Assembly (NCBI GenBank): GCA_945873305.1
Contig: CAMCCX010000005.1
Span: 1 to 56,655 of the forward strand
Direction of reading: 5' to 3'
DNA from: Akkermansia muciniphila
GTDB taxonomy: Bacteria; Verrucomicrobiota; Verrucomicrobiia; Verrucomicrobiales; Akkermansiaceae
DNA: 56,655 nt
This document shows positions 43,153 through 51,416 of the stretch, piece by piece. The notes below the pieces were generated by a model. It had not been told where the DNA came from, made no database searches, and was given only the letters and a program-made list of their open reading frames with translations. Made by a program: the position numbers and the translations under genes. The number at the start of each line of letters is the position of its first letter. Position 1 is the stretch's first letter.

Positions 43153-43923
43153 GGCGAGCAGGCGCTTGGTGTAGTCGGCCTGCGGTTCGTGGAAAACTTT
43201 TCCCGCCGGGCCGGACTCGACGATTTTTCCCTGATACATCACGGCGATGCGGTCGGCGATGTAGTGGACGACGCCGAGGTCGTGGGAGATGAAAATCATC
43301 GTCAGTCCGAGGTCTTTCTGGAGCGAGGTGATGAGGTTGAGGATTTGCGACTGGATGGAAACGTCGAGCGCCGAGACCGGCTCGTCGGCGATGATGAGCT
43401 TGGGTTCCGGGGCGAGCGCGCGGGCGATGGCGATGCGTTGCCGCTGGCCGCCGGAGAATTCGTGCGGGTATTTGCGCATGACTTTCGCGTCGAGGCCGAC
43501 GGTGGCCATGAGCGTTTCCACGCGGTGGAAGAGGGCGTCGCCTTTGAGCTTCGGGTGGCGCTGGCGGACGGCTTCGGCGAGGGTGGAGAAGATCGTCATC
43601 CGCGGATTGAGCGAGGCGTAGGGATCTTGGAAAACCATTTGGAAATCCAGCCGCCGTTTGCGGACTTCCGCGTGGGAGAGCGCGGAAAGGTCCTCGCCGT
43701 CGAGAACCACCGAGCCGGAAGTCGCGGGGATCAGCTGCATGATCGTGCGCGAAAACGTCGATTTCCCGCAGCCGGACTCGCCGACCAAGCCGAGGATTTC
43801 GCCTTTTTCGAGACTCAGGCTGACTCCGTTCACGGCGCGGACGATGTGCTTGGCGGGCGAAAAAACCGAGCCGGTCCGCTGGCTGAAATGGGTGTGGAGG
43901 TTTTTGATTTCCAAGTACGACAC
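43123..43923 (-). CDS. OppF/DppF-like peptide ABC transporter ATPase
   Basis: 266 residues from a GTG giving (V)SYLEIKNLHTHFSQ; a much longer open frame upstream is antisense to gspE and ignored. Walker A GESGCGKSTF, Q-loop QMVFQDPYASLNPRMTI, signature FSGGQRQRIAIARAL, Walker B LIIADEPVSALDVS and the switch histidine ISHDLGVVHYIADR are complete. DPYASLNPR is a hallmark of the oligopeptide/dipeptide importer ATPases. No permease or binding-protein gene is adjacent within the window, so its partners must lie elsewhere. It lacks the usual OppF C-terminal Cys-rich extension beyond residue 260. Confidence 0.88.
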   Translation of the reverse strand: MSYLEIKNLHTHFSQRTGSVFSPAKHIVRAVNGVSLSLEKGEILGLVGESGCGKSTFSRTIMQLIPATSGSVVLDGEDLSALSHAEVRKRRLDFQMVFQDPYASLNPRMTIFSTLAEAVRQRHPKLKGDALFHRVETLMATVGLDAKVMRKYPHEFSGGQRQRIAIARALAPEPKLIIADEPVSALDVSIQSQILNLITSLQKDLGLTMIFISHDLGVVHYIADRIAVMYQGKIVESGPAGKVFHEPQADYTKRLLASIPRLAANC

Positions 43924-44049
43924 GGCCGGAACGATGCAGGAAAGAGCCCGAACCGCACGCGAAATCCCGCTCCGTCGCAGGCTATTTGTGCAATTTCGAG
44001 AGACAAGGTTGCGGCCGGGCGGCTTTTGAGCGACAAGAAGTCGCCACTC

Positions 44050-45762
44050 ATGACCCAGCTTTTGATCGATCCTGCCCGTCGCACCGGTTGCGAGGACATT
44101 CCCGCGCTTACCGAAGTTCTCCGAGGCGCGGCCCAACGCCAACGCTCGCCCATCGATGACGTGCTCGACGCCGGCGTGGTCGATGAGGAGCGCTACATGC
44201 GCGAGCTCGCCCACGACCTCGGCATCGAGTGGCTCGACAGCATTCCGTTGGCGGAAGTACCGCTGCCATTGCGCGAGGCATGCGGTCCGCGGCTGGCGTT
44301 GCGTCATCGCTTGCTGCCCGTCGCGATCACCGGCGATGGCGACCACAAGCGGCTGAAACTCTGCACGTTCGATCCCTTCAACCTGATCGCCCGCCAAGCC
44401 GCCGCGCAGGAACTCGCGCTGCCCATCGACTGGTGCATGGCCTCCCGCAAGCGGCTTTATGAAGCACTGCGTCGCCTTTACGGAGTTGGCGCGGACACGT
44501 TCGAGCAGATCCTCGAAGGCCGCGATTTCGACTACGACCATCTCGACGCCGGCGAGGACGAGGCGAACGTCATCGACCAGGACGACGACGAGGAGGCTTC
44601 CGTCGTCAAGTTCGTCAACCAGATCATCCGCGAAGCGCTCGACCAGCGCGCGACCGACATCCACGTCGAGCCGCTCAGCACCAACCTCCGCATCCGCTAC
44701 CGGATTGACGGCCGTCTGATCGAGATCGCCGTGCCGGAAAACATCAAGGCGCTGCAAAGCTCGGTCATCGCCCGTTTGAAAATCATGGCCCGCCTCGACA
44801 TCGCCGAGCGCCGCGTGCCGCAGGACGGCCGGATCAACCTCCAGTTCGAAGGCGCGACCATCGACGTCCGCGTCGCTACCGTGCCGACCGTCGAGGGCGA
44901 AAGCGTTTCCCTGCGTCTCCTCAACCAGGAGAAATTCAACATCGCCAAGCTCGGCATGGAGCCGTTCGTGCTCAAGAAAATCGAGTCGCTGCTCCACCTG
45001 CCCAACGGCATCATCCTCATCACCGGCCCGACCGGATCGGGTAAATCCACCAGCCTTTACTCGTTCCTCACCGAGGTGAACCACCCCGAGCGGCGCATCG
45101 TCACCGTCGAGGACCCGGTGGAAAACAAGCTCACCGGCGTCATGCAGATCGCCGTGAAAAATGAGATCGGCCTGACTTTCGCCACTGCCCTGCGCTCCAT
45201 TCTCCGGGCCGACCCGAACATCGTCATGATCGGGGAAATCCGGGACCTTGAGACTGCGGAAATCGCCATCCGCGCCTCGCTCACCGGTCACTTGGTGTTC
45301 TCCACCCTCCACACCAACGACGCCATGGGCGGGATCAGCCGGCTCATCGACATGGGCGTGGAACCGTTTCTCGTCTCAGCCGCCGTGCGGGCCTTCCTCG
45401 CCCAGCGCCTCGTCCGGAAACTTTGCCCGCATTGCAAGACGCCGCGCGACGTTTCGGAACAGGACAAACGCGACCTCGGCATCCCGCTGCACATTCCCGG
45501 CCAGGTCTATTCGCCGAAAGGTTGCGACCGTTGCCGCATGACTGGCTTCTCCGGCCGGCTCGCGATTTACGAAATCATCCTGCTCACCCAGCCGATGCAG
45601 GAACTCGTCGCCCACCGCGCCCAAGCCGTCGAGCTCCGCGCCCAAGCCGTGCGCGACGGCTACATCCCGATGCGCGAATACGGCTGGCACAAGGTCATGA
45701 AAGGCGAGACCACCATCGAGGAAGTCATCTCCGTCACCTCCTCCGACATCGGCGGGGATTGA
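44050..45762 (+). CDS. GspE/PilB-type secretion ATPase
   Basis: 570 residues from MTQLLIDPARRTG; the frame is open far upstream but that part is antisense to the OppF-like gene. An N-terminal GspE_N/MshEN region (ELAHDLGIEWLDSIPLAEVP) is followed by the ATPase core: Walker A GPTGSGKST at about 326-334, Asp box VTVEDPVENKLTG, Walker B IVMIGEIRDLETAEIA and His box LVFSTLHTND. Two CxxC pairs (CPHC at about 459, CDRC) form the zinc site. It powers type IV pilus or type II secretion assembly. gspF follows after a TTCAG-containing spacer. Confidence 0.93.
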   Translation: MTQLLIDPARRTGCEDIPALTEVLRGAAQRQRSPIDDVLDAGVVDEERYMRELAHDLGIEWLDSIPLAEVPLPLREACGPRLALRHRLLPVAITGDGDHKRLKLCTFDPFNLIARQAAAQELALPIDWCMASRKRLYEALRRLYGVGADTFEQILEGRDFDYDHLDAGEDEANVIDQDDDEEASVVKFVNQIIREALDQRATDIHVEPLSTNLRIRYRIDGRLIEIAVPENIKALQSSVIARLKIMARLDIAERRVPQDGRINLQFEGATIDVRVATVPTVEGESVSLRLLNQEKFNIAKLGMEPFVLKKIESLLHLPNGIILITGPTGSGKSTSLYSFLTEVNHPERRIVTVEDPVENKLTGVMQIAVKNEIGLTFATALRSILRADPNIVMIGEIRDLETAEIAIRASLTGHLVFSTLHTNDAMGGISRLIDMGVEPFLVSAAVRAFLAQRLVRKLCPHCKTPRDVSEQDKRDLGIPLHIPGQVYSPKGCDRCRMTGFSGRLAIYEIILLTQPMQELVAHRAQAVELRAQAVRDGYIPMREYGWHKVMKGETTIEEVISVTSSDIGGD

Positions 45763-45768
45763 TCCAAT

Positions 45769-45797
45769 TTCAGCTTTTCAGCTTTTCAGCATTTCAG
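45769..45797 (+). repeat. Four-unit TTCAG element, 8-nt period, before gspF
   Basis: TTCAG at 45769, 45777, 45785 and 45793, exactly 8 nt apart. 13 nt separate the last unit from the gspF ATG, with CTACC in between. It is the same design as the element before leuD (5890-5918), though the flanking genes are unrelated. Confidence 0.85.
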
Positions 45798-45810
45798 TTT
45801 CTACCCGCAG

Positions 45811-47091
45811 ATGCCTATCTTCGCCTACAAAGCCCTCGCCTCCAACGGCTCCGTCACCACTGGCGAACTCGACGCGGTGGACCGCCCGGAAGCCCTGCGC
45901 GTTCTCGATAGAAAAGGCCTCCAGCCGGTTAATCTCCGGGAAACCGCCGCCGCCGCCAAAAAGCCCAGCGGAAGCGCCAAGGCGAAAAACGCGGAACCCG
46001 ACCGCGCCAAGGCCAAGTCCGACGCCAAAGAGGACGTGATCCCCGAAGGCCCGATCAAGCTCAAGCGCCAGGAAGTCGTGCTCTTCACCGAGGAGCTATC
46101 CGACATGCTCAGCGCCGGCCTCCAGTTAGAGCCGGCCCTCAAGTCGATGGAAAACCGCCAGGAGCTCGGCAACCTCAAGGCGGTCTCCTTCAAGATCCGC
46201 CAGATCGTGCGCGACGGCGTGAATTTCTCCGTCGCCCTGAAAAAAGTCAGTCCCAGCTTCGGCCCGCTGTATTGCTCGCTCGCCGCCGCCGGCGAGGCGT
46301 CCGGCGCGCTCGACGACATTCTCAAACGCCAGGCCCATTACCTGAAAACCCTCGCCGAGCTCCAGGCCCGCCTCATCCTCGCGATGATCTATCCGGCGTT
46401 CCTGATTCTGGCAGGCATCGGGGTTTCCATCATTTTCATCACCGTCCTCATCCCGCAGCTCACCGCGCTCATCCAGACCAGCGGCGGGAAAATGCCGCTT
46501 GGCGCGGCCATCCTCATCGGCGCGTCCGCCTTCATCAAGCAGTGGTGGATCGTCATGCTTCTCACCATCATCGCCTCGCTCATTTTCTTCAAGGCCTGGA
46601 AAGACAACGATGCTAACAAACCTGCCTGGGACCGGATGAAACTCCGCCTTCCGCTCGTCGGTCCGGTCATCACCAGCCGCTTCTACGTCCAGTTCCTCGA
46701 AACCATGGCGAACCTCGTCGGCAACGGCCTGCCGCTGCTCCGCGCCCTCGAACTCTCCCGCGACGCCACCCAGAACCGCGGCCTCCGCGGCGAGCTGGAC
46801 AAGGTCATCGCCCAAGTCGGCGATGGCCGCTCGTTTTCCAAAGCGCTCATCCGCAACGGAGCATTCCCGCCGCTGCTCATCGACATGATTTCCGTCGGCG
46901 AGCAAACCGGCAAAATCGACCTCTCCCTGCGCCGCGCCGCCGAGCGCTACGACAAGGAGCTCGACAAGAGCCTGCAACGGATCATGGCGCTCGTCATGCC
47001 CACGGTGCTCATCATCATGGCCGGCCTCATCGGCACCATGGCCTATCTGATGATCACCGCGATCTTCCAGACCATCTCGAATCTGCACTGA
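45811..47091 (+). CDS. GspF/PilC-type inner-membrane platform protein
   Basis: 426 residues. The N-terminus MPIFAYKALASNGSVTTGELDA is the usual T2SSF start; an extra charged insert with many Lys/Ala (about 50-80) follows. Two T2SSF domains: the first with LFTEELSDMLSAGLQLEPAL and GEASGALDDILKRQAHYL, the second with FLETMANLVGNGLPLLRALE and MISVGEQTGKIDLSLRRAAE. Three transmembrane helices are present. It anchors the GspE-type ATPase and drives (pseudo)pilus assembly. It is 48 nt after gspE. Pilin and secretin genes are not in the window. Confidence 0.93.
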   Translation: MPIFAYKALASNGSVTTGELDAVDRPEALRVLDRKGLQPVNLRETAAAAKKPSGSAKAKNAEPDRAKAKSDAKEDVIPEGPIKLKRQEVVLFTEELSDMLSAGLQLEPALKSMENRQELGNLKAVSFKIRQIVRDGVNFSVALKKVSPSFGPLYCSLAAAGEASGALDDILKRQAHYLKTLAELQARLILAMIYPAFLILAGIGVSIIFITVLIPQLTALIQTSGGKMPLGAAILIGASAFIKQWWIVMLLTIIASLIFFKAWKDNDANKPAWDRMKLRLPLVGPVITSRFYVQFLETMANLVGNGLPLLRALELSRDATQNRGLRGELDKVIAQVGDGRSFSKALIRNGAFPPLLIDMISVGEQTGKIDLSLRRAAERYDKELDKSLQRIMALVMPTVLIIMAGLIGTMAYLMITAIFQTISNLH

Positions 47092-47130
47092 CAAGCAGTC
47101 CGTGCCTCCAGTCCGCCCTTGCGGATTCTA

Positions 47131-47850
47131 TCAAAATCCGAAGCGCTGGCGGAAGGCGATCGACTGGCGCCTGGAAAACTCGATCGACCCGTGGCCGTCG
47201 AGTTCGGCCACGAAATGGCCGGCTCCCGTGCGCCGGCGGATTTCTTTCAAGCAGAGCAACTGGACGACCCGGTAGCGGTTCACCCGCACGAATTGGCTCT
47301 CGTTGAGCAGCTCCTCGATTTCCTTCAAGCTGCGGGGGATGGGGATCGGTTCGCGGTTTTTCAGATGGAGGAGGGCGTTCTTGCCCTCGGATTCCACCAT
47401 CACGATTTCATCCTGACGCAGCGGCCAGCAGCTGCTTTGGTCGCCCAGCATGATGAGCGGGTCTGCGGGATCGCGGCCGCCGAGTTTGCGAATGCGCGTC
47501 AAGGCTCTTGCCAAGCGGCTCTGCTCGACGGGCTTTAACAGATAGTCCACTGCATCTCCGTCAAAGGCGTCCACGGCATATCTCTTATGCGCGGTGACGA
47601 CCACCACGGGGATGCCCATCGCCCGGATTTCTGGCAGCAAGGCCATGCCGCTGCCCCCCGGCATTTCCAGGTCGAGGAAGACGCCGTCCACCCGCTGCCG
47701 CATCAGCAGCTCGCGGGCCTGGCGGACATTCGCCGCCTCGATGCCGACAAACGACGGTAACAGCTCGCTGATCTGGCGGCACAGGACGGTGCGGGCGAGG
47801 TCCTGGTCATCGACGATGAGAAATGTGAGGAACTGGTTTTTGCGATTCAT
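47131..47850 (-). CDS. LytTR-type response regulator
   Basis: 239 residues. A receiver domain at 8-125 has acidic pocket IVDDQD, phosphoacceptor Asp in VDGVFLDLEMPGGSGM, VVVTAHKRYAVDAF and the conserved Lys in DYLLKPVEQ. A LytTR DNA-binding domain follows at about 145-235 (EIVMVESEGKNALLHLKN, RSLKEIEELLNESQFVRVNR, GHFVAELDGHGSIEFSRRQS). It is coupled by a 4-nt ATGA overlap to the sensor kinase gene. Targets are unknown; the 441-nt region upstream of the kinase could hold its binding sites, but no LytTR repeat pair is obvious. Confidence 0.92.
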   Translation of the reverse strand: MNRKNQFLTFLIVDDQDLARTVLCRQISELLPSFVGIEAANVRQARELLMRQRVDGVFLDLEMPGGSGMALLPEIRAMGIPVVVVTAHKRYAVDAFDGDAVDYLLKPVEQSRLARALTRIRKLGGRDPADPLIMLGDQSSCWPLRQDEIVMVESEGKNALLHLKNREPIPIPRSLKEIEELLNESQFVRVNRYRVVQLLCLKEIRRRTGAGHFVAELDGHGSIEFSRRQSIAFRQRFGF

Positions 47851-49349
47851 AGCTGGTAGGTGGGGGAAAGGGGTAGATCGACGTCGGCGGAAACGGTTTT
47901 CTCGTCCATTTGTGACAAGGAGAATTTCGCCCTGCCGCCGAAGAGCATTTCCAGCCGCTGCAGCGCGTCCTGGGTGCCGTTGCCGCGGGTGGCATTTCCA
48001 TCGAGCGTTCCCGAGTTGCGGATGGAGATGTGAACCTGGTCACGAGTGGCCCGGGCGCTGATCGTGATCATCCCGCCAAGCTCCAAACTGCCGATCCCGT
48101 GGGTGATCGCGTTTTCCACCAGATTGAACAACAGCATCGGCGGAACAAGGGTTTCCAGCAACTGATCCGGCACATGGATGTGCGTTTGCAAGCGGTCGTG
48201 ATAGCGCAGACGGGCCAGCCGGAGCAGCACCTCGATTCGTTCGAGCTCTTCGCCGAGATTGATCAAGCTAACCCCCGAGGTCCGCAGGCTGCGCCGCAAA
48301 AGGCTGGCTAACGAAGTGATGGCCTGGTCCGCCTTCGCGGGATCGGCATACACCAGGGCGCGGATGACGTTGAGCGTGTTGAAGAGAAAATGAGGGCTTA
48401 AGTTCGCCTGCAGGTTGTGGAGCTTCGCCTCCTGATAGCCGCGGGCCATCGTGATGGCCTCCGCTTTCCGGAGGCCGGACGATTCGACGGCAACCAGATA
48501 GATGACGGCGACCATCACGATGTTATAAACGCCGAGTTCCGCGAAATCCATCCCGGTCGCATCAATCGCAAACGGGCCCATTCCGGCGTAGGCCAGCGCG
48601 GTCACCGACACGCACCAAAGCGCCGCCAGCAGAGACGCGGGTGCCGGCGAGAGCTGGAAAGCGGCGATCACCAGCAGCGGCAATGGCAGCAGAGCCGCGG
48701 AACCGGCTGCGAGAAATCCGTTGGAAAACCCTTGAAAGGCCAGGCCCGCCGCCGCCAGCGCCGCGATTCCGGCCAGCGCTCCGTTCCGCTCGTGCTTGAG
48801 TTTTGCCAGGCTGAAATCGCGCCGCAGCAGATGAAGCGTTAGGCCGCCGAATGCGACGAGCCCCTGCGCGTGGGAAAGCGCGATGAGAAGCGCCGCGCTT
48901 CCGGATGAATCCGCGGCGATCCCGCCAGAGAAAGTTAGAACAGCCGTCGCGAGCAGAGCGCCAGGCACCGCGCAGAGCATCGCGACCGCGAGACAGCGCC
49001 AGCCGGCCGTCATCCGGCGATTTCGATAGCCCGCGACGCTCGCCAGCCAGCCCTCCGCCGCGAAGATCGCCGCCAACCCGAAGGTCGCCCACATTTGCCT
49101 GTCGGGAGCGGTGAGCCACCCGAGCGCCAGATGGCCGCTGACCACCGCCGACGCCGCCCGCCATCCATAACAGACGAAAAACGCCATTGAAACCCCGGCG
49201 GTGATCCAGAGCGGGCTGACCGTCCGTCCGCCCGCCTGAAGACCGCCGGATGCCAGAAATCCCGACAGCCCGGTCCCCACGGCGACAAGAAGCCACTGGG
49301 AAAGGGTGAATGGCGATTTCAATGAGTCAGGCTCGGTCGTTGGTCCCAT
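47847..49349 (-). CDS. LytS-like sensor histidine kinase with MASE1-like membrane domain
   Basis: 500 residues from MGPTTEPDSLKSP; the frame continues 53 codons upstream but those are AT-rich and not family-like. Residues about 15-290 hold 8 or so transmembrane helices resembling a MASE1 sensor (LWITAGVSMAFFVCYGWRAA). A His_kinase domain has phospho-acceptor His in LQANLSPHFLFNTLNVIRAL, and a HATPase_c region has NLVENAITHGIGSLELGG. The N-terminal signal is unknown. It pairs with the downstream LytTR regulator. Confidence 0.88.
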   Translation of the reverse strand: MGPTTEPDSLKSPFTLSQWLLVAVGTGLSGFLASGGLQAGGRTVSPLWITAGVSMAFFVCYGWRAASAVVSGHLALGWLTAPDRQMWATFGLAAIFAAEGWLASVAGYRNRRMTAGWRCLAVAMLCAVPGALLATAVLTFSGGIAADSSGSAALLIALSHAQGLVAFGGLTLHLLRRDFSLAKLKHERNGALAGIAALAAAGLAFQGFSNGFLAAGSAALLPLPLLVIAAFQLSPAPASLLAALWCVSVTALAYAGMGPFAIDATGMDFAELGVYNIVMVAVIYLVAVESSGLRKAEAITMARGYQEAKLHNLQANLSPHFLFNTLNVIRALVYADPAKADQAITSLASLLRRSLRTSGVSLINLGEELERIEVLLRLARLRYHDRLQTHIHVPDQLLETLVPPMLLFNLVENAITHGIGSLELGGMITISARATRDQVHISIRNSGTLDGNATRGNGTQDALQRLEMLFGGRAKFSLSQMDEKTVSADVDLPLSPTYQL

Positions 49350-49790
49350 ACTGCGTGGGAGGAGCTTAACCAGATGGTGTGATAGATGTCGAAGGATGAA
49401 TTTGAAAAGACTAACAAAGTAGCATGAACCACTTAATGCGCCATGGCGACCATTTAATTGATTATTTAACCGACTAAGAACCGAATGGCGTACTTCCGAA
49501 GGTTTCAACCTTCAATATTTTCTGTGGAAGCAACATTTCAGCAGACTTGCCAATCAACATTGGCTGCTGGAATTACGGCTGAGGCGAGGCCGCACGGTGC
49601 CACGAAGCTGCCGCTCAGCGGGGAATCTGACCGCTGGGGATTCCCTGATTGCATTGGGGATCCGCTTTGGCTCAGGTTCATACTCCGCCAAATCTCCGCG
49701 ACTCGCCCCGAAAACCAGCCGCTGTAACAGATTCAGTGACGAAGAACATCTTTCCCCGCTCCCAGCCTTACCTCATAGCAAATTCCGGAC
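49350..49790. other. 441-nt divergent intergenic region
   Basis: No convincing gene. The kinase-proximal 200 nt is AT-rich and probably carries its leftward promoter. A small inverted repeat GAAGGTT-tc-AACCTTC sits at 49498-49513. The other half is GC-richer without recognisable structure. Confidence 0.5.
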
Positions 49791-50189
49791 ATGCACTGCC
49801 TCCCTAATCAAACCGTCGTGAAGCGCTTCCGAGCGACAGCATTTCTGATCATATTGAAATGGCTGCTCGTCCCGGGGTCGCTCGCGCTGTTTGCTTATGC
49901 GCTGCTGCTCAGCCGGCGGGATTTGGGGAACCTCTCAATCGGCCTGTTCGGATTCGCGGGCTTCGTCTCTATCAGCCATCTGATGATGGGTGCGCGCGCC
50001 CGCTGCCCGCTGTGCTTGGTATCGTCGTTCTCCCACATCCAGGTGTCCAAAAGCACGAGAGCGAAGCACTTCCTGGGCAGCTATCGCCTCTTCGTCGCCC
50101 TCGGCGTGATCTTCAAAAGGTGCTTTCACTGCCCTTATTGCGGGAAGGATGTCGCCATCAAGACTCACCGCAGGAACAACCGCGATTAG
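49791..50189 (+). CDS. Two-helix membrane protein with zinc-ribbon cysteines, 132 residues
   Basis: Two transmembrane helices at about 17-37 and 48-66 (FLIILKWLLVPGSLALFAYA; SIGLFGFAGFVSISHLMMG). After them, CPLC at 72-75 and CPYC near 117-120 (KRCFHCPYCGK) form a split zinc ribbon. The rest is basic. No function known; such proteins are widespread as hypothetical membrane proteins in Verrucomicrobia, from memory. It is divergent from the sensor kinase and precedes the RHH/LuxR-like regulator by 59 nt, perhaps in one transcript. Confidence 0.65.
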   Translation: MHCLPNQTVVKRFRATAFLIILKWLLVPGSLALFAYALLLSRRDLGNLSIGLFGFAGFVSISHLMMGARARCPLCLVSSFSHIQVSKSTRAKHFLGSYRLFVALGVIFKRCFHCPYCGKDVAIKTHRRNNRD

Positions 50190-50248
50190 TTAGCCAGGCA
50201 GTGGTCGGATCCAATTCTCAAAGCCATTTCCCCCTACGTTTATCCCCC

Positions 50249-50653
50249 ATGATCCGTCCGAAAATAACAGAAGCCGACGGCGATTTCGAGGTCCGTCTTC
50301 AGGCCGATATTTTCCTAAAGCTGGAAACACTCGCCTGCTCGTGGGGAATCTCCATCCATGAAGCGATCCGGCAACTCATCGATGCGGGCACCCGCCATCT
50401 CGAACAGCAAGACGCGCAACTCCAGACACTTTCCCCGAAACAAACGGAAGTGCTGAAGTGCCTGAAAGCGGGGCTCAGCGTGAAGGAGATCGCGAGCCAA
50501 TTGGGCGTGAAAGAGGAGACCGTCCGCACCCACATCCATCGCGTGCGCGGCATCCTCGATTGCTCCGATCTCCTGTCCCTGCGTTTCAGTGGCGTGAATG
50601 GCGACACACCCGCTCAACGCAATCATCGTGCTCCGAAGTTTCCGCCATCTTGA
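50249..50653 (+). CDS. Small regulator: RHH-like N-terminus plus LuxR-type HTH
   Basis: 134 residues from MIRPKITEADGDFEV; the long frame upstream is a shadow of the zinc-ribbon gene. Residues about 10-50 (FEVRLQADIFLKLETLACSW, ISIHEAIRQLIDAG) look like a ribbon-helix-helix fold. Residues about 62-118 are a clear LuxR/GerE HTH: LSPKQTEVLKCLKAGLSVKE, IASQLGVKEETVRTHIHRV. There is no receiver domain. The combination of two DNA-binding modules in one small protein is uncommon. Possible targets are the neighbouring genes. Confidence 0.75.
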   Translation: MIRPKITEADGDFEVRLQADIFLKLETLACSWGISIHEAIRQLIDAGTRHLEQQDAQLQTLSPKQTEVLKCLKAGLSVKEIASQLGVKEETVRTHIHRVRGILDCSDLLSLRFSGVNGDTPAQRNHRAPKFPPS

Positions 50654-50744
50654 ATAACAGGTGAGAGCCGCGGGTTGATTAGGCATGGATTCCTTGGCTT
50701 GGAACCTGCTACTCAGGGCTTCTCTCTAATTTAGCCAACACGCC

Positions 50745-51020
50745 ATGAGTCTATTTCCCCAAGACCCTGCAACCGAGCCAAGCGCTTCCTTTGCTAGACA
50801 AGATGTCGCAGGTATCGATCCGTCGCTTGTGCGCTGGATCGCGGGAGTTCGTTATCCCGGCGGCACGGAAATCTGGTGCGCGGAGCGTGCGGGCGAGGCG
50901 GCTTGGACCACGGATCGCAAACTCGCCACGACTTTTCCGTCCGCACCGAATGCGGCCATGGCGGCTCACTTGCTTGCCGACGATGGCGCCGTGGCGTTCT
51001 GGACGAGTGCCGAGGGTTGA
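50745..51020 (+). CDS. Hypothetical protein, 91 residues
   Basis: Soluble, no signal peptide or membrane segment. Residues 25-60 (DPSLVRWIAGVRYPGGTEIW) and a later Ala-rich helix (SAPNAAMAAHLLADDG) are the only regular parts. No family recognised. It is 42 nt upstream of the ferredoxin gene on the same strand, so the two could form an operon. Several overlapping frames are open here, but this one has an ATG, a suitable codon pattern and the better spacing to its neighbour. Confidence 0.45.
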   Translation: MSLFPQDPATEPSASFARQDVAGIDPSLVRWIAGVRYPGGTEIWCAERAGEAAWTTDRKLATTFPSAPNAAMAAHLLADDGAVAFWTSAEG

Positions 51021-51062
51021 GCGGAACTTGCAATTTCCGGGGCGCAAAACAAAGTCCTGCGA

Positions 51063-51416
51063 GTGAACGACCTCCGCGCCTGCGCCGCCGCCCTTGGCAT
51101 CGAAAAAACCGAGCGCCACCTCTTCCTTTGCGCGGATCAAACCGAGCCGAAGTGCTGCGCCAAGGAAGCCGGGCTGGAATCTTGGGAATACCTCAAGCGG
51201 CGGCTCAAGGAGCTCGGGCTCACGCCGAGGATTTTCCGGACCAAGGCGAACTGCCTGCGCGTCTGCATCCGCGGGCCGGTCGCCGTGGTCTATCCGGAGG
51301 GCGTTTGGTATCACTCGTGCACGCCGGAGGTGCTGGAGCGCATCATCCAGCAACATCTAATCGGCGGGGAAATCGTCGCGGAGTTTGCGTTCGCGGAGAA
51401 CCCGCTCAACGGCTGA
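51063..51416 (+). CDS. Thioredoxin-like [2Fe-2S] ferredoxin
   Basis: 117 residues from a GTG start ([18 protein letters not shown]). The thioredoxin-like ferredoxin pattern [20 protein letters not shown] supplies the first cysteines, and [20 protein letters not shown] the later pair; [20 protein letters not shown] completes the fold. These proteins carry one [2Fe-2S] cluster and transfer electrons in the cytoplasm; the partner is unknown. Its last 11 nt overlap the end of a decayed Gfo/Idh gene on the other strand. Confidence 0.85.
   Translation: MNDLRACAAALGIEKTERHLFLCADQTEPKCCAKEAGLESWEYLKRRLKELGLTPRIFRTKANCLRVCIRGPVAVVYPEGVWYHSCTPEVLERIIQQHLIGGEIVAEFAFAENPLNG

Noticed and set aside
43189-44049. 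Upstream extension of the gspE frame
   Set aside because: This part is antisense to the OppF-like ABC gene, whose motifs are complete; GspE starts naturally at 44050.
49498-49513. Inverted repeat GAAGGTT-tc-AACCTTC upstream of the sensor kinase
   Set aside because: Too short and with too small a loop to call an operator, and LytTR regulators bind direct rather than inverted repeats.
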